Assembly (NCBI GenBank): GCA_963854735.1
Contig: OY978108.1
Span: forward strand, 682,001 to 746,000
DNA from: Marvania coccoides
Lineage: Eukaryota; Chlorophyta; Trebouxiophyceae; Chlorellales; Chlorellaceae
Reading direction: 5' to 3'
Length of the DNA: 64,000 nt
In this document: positions 57,009-64,000 of the stretch, in pieces
How positions within the stretch are numbered: position 1 is the stretch's first letter
How the letters are laid out: each line of letters begins with the position of its first letter
Position numbers and translations under genes: made by a program
Notes under the pieces: generated by a model
What the model was told of the DNA's origin: nothing
The model's input: the letters and a program-made list of their open reading frames with translations, nothing else
Databases searched by the model: none

Positions 57009-57988
57009 ATGGAGGCTTGCGCTCTCTGCAACATGGCCAGCTTGGCCTACGACAACAGCATTGGCTGCGTCGTGTGCACTTCCTGCGGCAACACCTCCGA
57101 AGAAATTATCGAGGGTGAGAGAAATAAGCTTTCTCGAAATTTGCCGCAACCATTACTTGCTTGCATGAGCCCCTTTCCCTCCACGCATAGTGCATCTATA
57201 AATAAATAAAATCAGATAATAAATACATTTATTAAAGGCCGGGTTTCATAAAAACGTACCCTCTTCCCCGTCGGTTATTAGGTCTGGATTTTAACAGCTT
57301 CAGAGCTGAAGTAGGCCTCGAAATTCCCATGGCAGCCGGAATCAGCGACGCTGAGATCCTGAACTTTCCTTCCGCAGACGCTGGGCCAGCGAAGAAGGCG
57401 ACCGCCGAGGCGAAGGCAGCGACCAAGCCTCAGAAAAAATCAACCGCTCCTATTCCTGCTGCCCCAGCAGCAGCTGCAAAGGTTGCTGGCGCCAAGAAGC
57501 CTGCCAAAGCCTCGCCCGACACCCCAAAAAGCAAGCCTGCCAAGAAGGAGCCCTCGAAGCCCAAGGCAAAGGCAGCTGCCAGCGTCGTCAAAAAATGCTG
57601 CACCGAGCTGGCGAAGCGCGTCAAAGAGAGAGGTCTGGTGCCGGCATCGGCAGTGGGCACCATTTTGGAGAAACATCTGAAGAAGGAGAGCTCAAACAGC
57701 GAAAAATTGGAGGCTGTTTTGCAGCTGGCGGTGGGAAAGGAGCAGGTCAAGGTGTTTGAGATCACGCAGCCGGCAGAGGGAGATGGAGAAGGAGGCGGTG
57801 TGCGAGTGCTGATTTCACCCGACGTAGAGCTGGATGAGGAGCTGAGGAAGCGAGCGGCAGAGTTGGTGGCAGCGGAGAGCAGCGAGCGCAACAGGGCGGC
57901 TGAAGAACCCTTGGGATCTCTGCAGGGACACCTGCTGGCCGGCGGCAAGTGGGTGCTGTTTGACGCCAAGCACCAGAAGACTTTATGA
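57009..57988 (+). CDS. TFIIB-type zinc-ribbon protein with Lys/Ala-rich middle
   Basis: Exons 57009-57114 and 57282-57988 give 270 residues. The first 35 residues form a TFIIB-like zinc ribbon: CALCNM, the AYDNSIGCVVC turn and a CTSCGN second knuckle, followed by EEIIEG. General factors of this class (TFIIB, BRF1, Rrn7/TAF1B) continue with two cyclin folds, which are absent. Instead there is a ~80-residue Lys/Ala/Pro-rich linker (about residues 65-140), then a helical part (SVVKKCCTELAKRVKERGLVPASAVGTILEKHLKK) and a strand-rich end (EQVKVFEITQ, GGVRVLISPDVELDEELRKRA), which could be a winged-helix-like domain. A role in transcription or chromatin is inference; I know no family with this layout. 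The second-exon acceptor is TAG (57279-57281). Confidence 0.7.
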
Positions 57989-58585
57989 CTTTGTGATGCC
58001 ACAATATTGCTGCGTGGTGCTGGCTGATGGGAAACAGGCTTCACAGTGTGAACTCAAAGATACGCCCTTCTTTTAACTAGTTTATACATCCAAATTTGCC
58101 TCGGCAATAGAAGCTAATCGACATTTCGAACGTGGAGAGACACACAGTCAGAAAGAATTTAACTATACTCGTTGAAAGAATTCGTCAATTAGGTAGGCCC
58201 CTGACTTAATTGTTGGGACGAAGCTTGCCCCTCTGCTGTGCGGCCTTTGTCGCCGTCTCTGTGTGGAGTATAAACCCTCAAATTTGTTTGTTTTGTTTGT
58301 TTGTATTGGTCAGGCGTCATTACAATTGTTGTGTTACATTTCTGCCTACTTATTTGTTTTTGCTTTGTAAACTCCTCATAAAGCTTCATTCAGTTTGTTA
58401 AAATAAAAAAGGAAAGGAGAAGAAAAGAGAGAGAGAAAGAGGGAGTACCTTGTGTGTTATTACTAAACGAAAATTACCCGTCTTCTTTTCGTCAACAGTC
58501 AAACGCAGAGCAACAGCACTCGCAATGTTCTTCGAAATTCTGAGAATACAAACGCCTCCTTGGCATTTCCACCCATCCCCACAGC
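57989..58585. other. Convergent intergenic with LINE-like tail e
   Basis: About 600 bases between the converging zinc-ribbon and CCT1 genes. Besides the tail at 58194-58305, a GA-rich run lies at 58410-58445. Confidence 0.4.
58194..58305 (+). repeat. LINE-like 3' end (copy e) with TTTG tail
   Basis: CTTAATTGTTGGGACGAAGC, TTGCCCCTCTGCTGTGC, GGCCTTTGTCGCCGTCTCTG, GGAGTATAAACCCTCAAA, then (TTTG/TGTT)n and GTATT..GTCAGGCG. It pairs with copy d. Confidence 0.65.
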
Positions 58586-60350
58586 CTACTCTTCGCCGCC
58601 CTCGTCCTCAGGCGGCGCCAGCCTCACCAGATCGTCTATGCGCAGAATGGTGATTGCCGCCTCGGTGGCAAACTGCACAATCTTCAGCTTGCTCAGCGCA
58701 GGCTCCACCACCCCCGCCGCCACGTTGTCGCGCACCTCGCCCGCCACCAGGTCCAGCCCGCACCGCGACAGGTGCGCCTTGTCTGGGCGAGTCTGGGAGG
58801 TGTAGTGGTACGCCCGCAGCTTAGCCACCAGCTCCGTCGCGTCCTTGGCGGCGTTCACCGCCAGCGTTTTGGGGATCACTAGAAGCGCGTCTGCAAACTC
58901 TGCGATCGCCAGCTGCTCCCTGCTGCCCAGGGTCGTTGCAAAATTCTCAAGGTACACGCTCAGCGCCGACTCCACGGCGCCGCCCCCTGGCACCACCTTG
59001 CCGCTCTCCAGCACGCGCTTCACGATGCAGAACGCGTCGTGCAGCGAGCGGTCCATTTCGTCCAGCATGAAGTCGTTGGCGCCGCGTAGCAGCACCGTGG
59101 CCGCCCGCCCCCCTGAGCACCCCCTGACCATGATCATGTCGCTGTCCGCCACGCTCTCCTCCACCACCTCGTCCGCGGACCCCAGCGCCGCCGCGTCAAA
59201 CGTCTCGTTGCCCTCCATATCCGCCAGCGTAGTCACGATCGTGGCGCCGGTGGACCTTGCAACTCGCCTGAGATCGTCCTTAGGCACCCTGCGGCAGGCG
59301 ATGGCCCCCGCCTCCACAAAGTACTTCAAGCACACGTCGTCGATGCCCTTGGTGGTGAGGATCACGTTGGCCCCGGTGTCCAGAATCTTCTGCACCCGCT
59401 CTCGAGTTATGTCAGATTCCCGCTCCCTGATCTTTTCCAGCTCCGCTGGGTCGGTAACCAGCACCTGCACCCCCATCGCCAGGCGCGCCTTCTGCAGGTT
59501 CATGTCCAGGCAGGCCACTTTGGCGGGGCCCACGCGCTTGGGCATGCCTTGGGCGGCGCGGCCGAGGTTGAGCGCGTATCCGTCCAGAACGCGGCTTTCG
59601 CGCGCGCTTTTGCCGTGCGCTTTGAGCACGTTGATGGCGCGCACGGGATAGTGCGTGGTGCCGTCCTCGCGGGTGCCTTTCACGCACTGCACGGCGTCGA
59701 CGGCGATGCGGGAGAAAAACTCAGGGTCGGCGCCGACGATCTTGGAGGACATGGAGGTGGCGGCAGCGTTGATGAGAGTGTCTTTGCCCAGAGACTCGGA
59801 CGACAGCGCCAGGTTCTCCTCGATGTACTTGCAGGCTTCGCGCATGGCCAGGCGGTAGCCGCTGATGATGGAAGTAGGGTGGATTTTGGCGCGCACCAGC
59901 TCGTTGGCGCGCTTGAGCAGCTCGGAGGCGACGATGACGACGGAGGTGGTGCCGTCGCCCACCTCGGCGTCCTGCAGCTCGGCCAGCTCCACGAGGATCT
60001 TGGCTGCGGGGTGCTCCACCTCCAGCAGCTTCAGGATGGTGGCGCCGTCGTTGGTGATTGTCACGTCGCCGATATCGTCTACCAGCATCTGCAGCAGGGG
60101 GGGGGAGAGGGGAAAGGAGTGAGAAGCAGCAGATTTTGATCAGTCAATCAAAGTGATGTCTTTGAACTGTGCAGGGCAGGGCTGCGAAGGCGGTGCAAGC
60201 GCACGAACTCGCCTTATCCAGGCCGACTGGCCCCAGGCTGGTCTTCAGGATGTTGGCCACAGCCAAAACTGCTGTGGTGTTCTGGGTGCGAACATCTTGG
60301 CCGCTGAACCGTTCTCCATGTATTTGAAGGGGTGCGTTCGTTCCCGCCAT
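58586..60350 (-). CDS. CCT1: T-complex protein 1 subunit alpha (CCT1 chaperonin)
   Basis: Exons 60213-60350 and 58586-60088 give 546 residues, the normal size. The subunit forms one position of the eight-membered cytosolic chaperonin ring that folds actin and tubulin. Motifs: [41 protein letters not shown] (ATP hydrolysis), [13 protein letters not shown], typical of the alpha subunit, and the late [11 protein letters not shown]. The C-terminal tail is acidic (PPEDEGGEE). The single intron begins with GC (AAG|GCGAGT at 60212-60211); splicing there joins GLDK to MLVDDIGD exactly as the family requires. The start ATG at 60350 gives the expected short leader. The stop is TAG. Confidence 0.97.
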
Positions 60351-60952
60351 GTTTCTAACTGTCTATTGCAGATGCACAGATGCCCGCCGTCAAACTGGTG
60401 CACTTTCGCTCGGTCAAACTCAAAAGTTCTGATCGATTCGAAGTGAAGTTCGACTGTGTTGGCGGCTCCCTCTTGAATCAACTGTTTTAATGATGATGAA
60501 CAACTGCCGATGCTCGCTCTCTTTATAAAAAAATATGCAGAGAGAGAAACACAGGACGAACAAGGCGCGCAATTATTTTGGTTTTTAACTTTTTTCGCTA
60601 CTTGAGCATTCCCAATTTAAATTGCATATTAAACAAACTTAAAAGCCAAGGTTTCCAACACTGGCAACTGCGAGAGCCGTGTCTTCGTAGAAACTTTGTT
60701 TTTCATTCAAAAAGACAAGAGCCCACTTGCCCCCTTGAACTCTTGTTGCTCATCTGACACGTTGATTGGCACCATAATTTTATTGAGGTTTTTTCCAGCC
60801 TCCAAGCTGTCTCCCCCGGGCCTTCCAGCATGCGATGCAGCTTGAGCACGCAGAGATTTGCAAACATCCCCCACTCCTCCACCTCTTCCGCTCCATACAC
60901 ACGTGATAACGCATCTTCAAGAAGGCCCTCGCACTCCCAGCAGCCCGCCGGG
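60351..60952. promoter_or_regulatory. Divergent region (CCT1 / TWINKLE)
   Basis: About 600 bases between divergent genes, holding both promoters. An in-frame upstream ATG at 60830 could extend TWINKLE by 41 residues. No repeat seen. Confidence 0.35.
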
Positions 60953-63900
60953 ATGTGGCGCCGCACCGCGCAGCTGCTGTCTCCGCTCCGTAGCTTAGCC
61001 GGCGGAGGCACGCCTGCCAGCCTCCTCCCACTTCACCGCAGGCTCTCTGCTGCCTTGCCAGGTAGGGAAAATGAACGAACACCACAATTTCCTATTTGAT
61101 ACAGTCAACGGGGAATTTAAACTCAGCATATTATATTAAAAATTTCCCCCATTTTTTCTTTTGCAGAGGCGGTGTCCGCTGCTGCTGCTAATGGCGCCTC
61201 CAACGAGGCGGCCACCCGCAAGATGGCAGAGCCCAAACCAAAAGTAAACGAAGCTCACAGTGCCTACCTCCGCGGCCTGATGAAGAATCAGCAGATGGAG
61301 CAGCTGCTGATTGACTCGGACTTTCACCGCAAGCAGCTGGGCCTCCCAAAAGCAAAATTAGAAAAATTAAAGGAGGACGGGGCGCTCGGCATGCCCCAGG
61401 TCAGGAAACTGCTGTACACCAGCGAGGAGTACGACCCAACGCTGCCCTCGTCGCAAGGAGGCACCCCTGACGGCGACACTTCAAACGCTGCCGCCGCTGC
61501 CACCGCCGCAGGAGCAGCAGCCGCGGGAAGGCCAGCTGGAACGGTGGTTGCCACCCCGCACTCTCCCACCCCCGGCAGCAACGACAGCGTGGAGAGCGAA
61601 GAAGCAGCGGCAGCTGCGACAGTGGCACCCTCCTCTGCCACCAATGCCACAGCCTCCATCAGAGACGTGCTCAACCAGCAGCGCATCCTGCTCAACAGGT
61701 ACGCCCCGGGGACCTACCGCATCAAGTGCCCCAAGTGCAAAGGCGGGTCCAAGGGCGAGCTTTCGTTTGGGGTCACAATTGACGAGGACTCAAAATCTGC
61801 GGTGTGGAACTGTTTCCGAGCAAACTGCGGCTACTCGGGGCAGAGCCACGTGGACAAACCCTCTCTCATCAACAAGTCCGGCTTCTTCGTGTCCCCCACC
61901 TCGAGGAAACGCAAGGAGGAGCCCCCGGTGCGGCCGCAGCCGGCGCTGGAGGCGCTGTCCGAAGAAATGCTGGAGTTCTTCGCCGCGCGGCGAATCACCG
62001 CCTCCACGCTGGCGCGCAATGGCGTGTCTTCGGAATTAGTGTACGACCCGGGTCTAAAGCAGTCTTCCCGGGTCATTGCATTCCCGTACTTGCGGGACAG
62101 CGGAGTGGTCAATGTGAAGTACAGGACCCTGGATAAGCGGTTTTGGCAGGTGAGGGGCGCGGAAAAGGTGCTTTACGGGCTGGATGACGTGGCGGGCGCG
62201 GCGGAGGTGGTGATTGTGGAGGGCGAGATGGATAAATTGGCGCTGGAGGAGGCGGGCATGAAAAATGTGGTATCGGTGCCGGATGGGGCGCCTGCGCGGG
62301 TGAAGGAGGGGGATTTGCCGCCAGCTTCGGAGGACACCAAGTACAGCTACCTGTGGAACTGCAGAGCATGGCTGGACCAGGTAAAAACTTGTCAAATTAA
62401 CAGTTTACGATATTTTTTTGTGCTTTTTAATGTCCGTTTTCGTTGCTTTAACTTGCTAATTAAAGCTGAAAATTTCCTTACTTTTTCAATGAATATATGC
62501 AGGCTGTACGAATCGTCATTGCCACTGACAACGACGCTCCAGGCGACGCTCTGGCTGAGGAGCTCGCCCGGCGGCTGGGGAGGGAGCGTTGCTGGCGGGT
62601 GCGGTGGCCGTTGACGCGGAGCGACCACGAGTATGCGTCCAGCTTTGCCTCCCTGGAGTTCCCCCCTGAAGCGGAGGAAAATGCAGCAGCAGCAGCAGCA
62701 GCGAGCGGAGAAGGCAGCGAGGGAGTGACAGCATCTGGTGATGTTTTGGCCGCAGAGGAGGGCGCGTTCCTTGCTGAGCCTGGGTCTCCGCCTACGGTGG
62801 ACGAGCGGTGGTACCGCAAGGACTCCAACGAGGTGCTGATTCGCGATGGCCCTGAGCTGTTGAAGGCTTTTGTTGAGGCGGCAGAGCCGCTGCCCATTCG
62901 CGGGCTGCTGCGCTTCCACGAGTACTACGACGACATCATCAAGCACTACTACCTGCAGCTGAGAGATGGGCAGGGCGTGAGTACGGGCTGGCCAGTGCTG
63001 GATCGCTGCTACAAGGTGTGTAGAATGATAATTTTTTGTTTTACGTCGGTTATTACCTCTCCTTATTTTTATCTTTGTGCTCTCTCTAATAATAAACATA
63101 AATAGTTTGGATATTTTTTTGTTTTTTAATCATTGCCTGTTTATTGATTGCTTTCATAGAATTAAAATATTCTACAAGAAATCATGTTTTTTTTATTTTT
63201 TTCTCCCTCTTCACCAACAGGTAGTCCCAGGGGAGCTGACCATCGTGACCGGGGTGCCCAACAGCGGTAAGAGCGAGTGGATCGACGCGCTGCTGTGCAA
63301 TCTGTCGGAGATGCACGGCTGGACTTTCGCCCTGTGCTCCATGGAGAAGCGAGCCACCGACCACGCCCGCCAGCTGGCAGAAAAATACGTCGGCAAGCCC
63401 TTTTTCGACCTGCCCTACGGCCGCGGCATGCGGCGCATGTCGCAGGAGGAGCTGGAGCGCGCTCTGGACTGGGTTGACGATCGTTTCCACCTCATTCGGT
63501 ATGAAGACGACCAGCTGCCCAGCGTTGATTGGGTCCTGGAGATCGCAAAGGTAAGAGAAAAGGAGAGAGATATGATTTCGTACATCAATACCGTAATTTG
63601 ACATGCTTCTTTCCATTTTTTTATAATGAAACTATAATGAAACTGTATATTTGGGGGGGGGGGGCATTTGGACTTCCTTCACGTTACCGAGGGGCTAGGC
63701 CCTTGGATTTCTTCTTTTTTCCGACGCCTCACAGCTCTCCCTACTCTCCTTTTCATTACAACAGGCTGCGGTGTACCGCTACGGCATTCGGGGCCTGGTA
63801 ATCGACCCTTATAACGAGCTAGATCACCAACGCCCCGCCGCTATGAGCGAGACCGAGTACGTGAGCCAAATGCTCACCAAAGTGAAGCGTTTCGCGCAGA

Positions 63901-64000
63901 CGGCTGGCGTGCACGTCTGGTTCGTCGCCCACCCGCGCCAGCTCAGGGAATGGCGGGGAGAGGCGCCCAATCTGTACGACATCTCCGGCTCGGCCCATTT
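60953..64000 (+). CDS. TWINKLE: Organellar primase-helicase TWINKLE (3' end outside window)
   Basis: Exons 60953-61061, 61167-62380, 62503-63015, 63221-63550 and 63775-64000 (continuing) encode at least 797 residues. The start MWRRTAQLLSPLRSL is a typical mitochondrial presequence. The primase zinc finger follows (YRIKCPKCKGGSKGELSF, WNCFRANCGYSG), then a TOPRIM domain (VVIVEGEMDKLALEEAG; RIVIATDNDAPGDAL) interrupted by a Ser/Ala-rich insert. The RecA-like helicase has Walker A GVPNSGKSEW, a CSMEKRA segment, Walker B GLVIDPYNELDH and the WFVAHPRQL motif. Plant-type TWINKLE primes and unwinds DNA in mitochondria, and often plastids, and retains the primase residues lost in animals. The zinc cysteines are present here, so primase activity is expected. 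Confidence 0.95.

Noticed and set aside
1..64000. CRISPR arrays, operons or bacterial features
   Set aside because: The gene structure is eukaryotic throughout, and no regularly spaced direct repeats were seen.

Overview
This is a nuclear contig from a eukaryote, most likely a chlorophyte green alga. The evidence is a class XI (plant/algal) myosin with a DIL tail, a plant-type TOM7, a plant-style primase-helicase TWINKLE, a purine-synthesis AIR synthetase with a transit-like N-terminus, and a metallophosphatase fused to a (Ser)-poly-Pro, pherophorin-like wall-protein region. Genes have several short introns. Exons are GC-rich; introns and intergenic DNA are AT-rich. Six of the 44 introns I placed by frame-matching start with GC rather than GT, which is a high share.

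Positions 1-29,800 are a dense housekeeping block on both strands: a PB1-domain protein (partial), HROB, myosin XI, condensin-II subunit H2, AIR synthetase, CDP-DAG synthase, ribosomal proteins eL27 and eL31, an alpha/beta hydrolase, a P4-ATPase flippase, TOM7 and the CPSF73 pre-mRNA endonuclease. These are followed by an ankyrin remnant and an SGNH-like membrane protein with one in-frame TGA.

Positions 29,990-38,850 are an accessory island. Two nearly identical ~450-bp repeats in opposite orientation flank it. Inside are a 1,050-bp-arm palindrome, a further gene unit, a 399-bp-arm palindrome, all built from one unrecognised two-exon gene, and the C-terminal part of a LINE reverse transcriptase. 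Just outside are a LINE-like 3' tail and a tRNA-Thr-like gene whose 5' half and flank are tandemly duplicated.

Positions 39,790-64,000 return to genes: an unrecognised seven-exon gene, an epoxide hydrolase, a pirin, the wall phosphatase, a fasciclin-domain protein, an LRR gene with two in-frame stops, a TFIIB-type zinc-ribbon protein, CCT1 and the start of TWINKLE. Between them lie five further copies of a short LINE-like 3' end with different microsatellite tails.

The genes do not form one pathway. They cover genome maintenance (HROB, condensin II, TWINKLE), RNA 3'-end processing, translation, membrane traffic and lipid synthesis. The least explained parts are the palindromic island and the seven-exon orphan gene.
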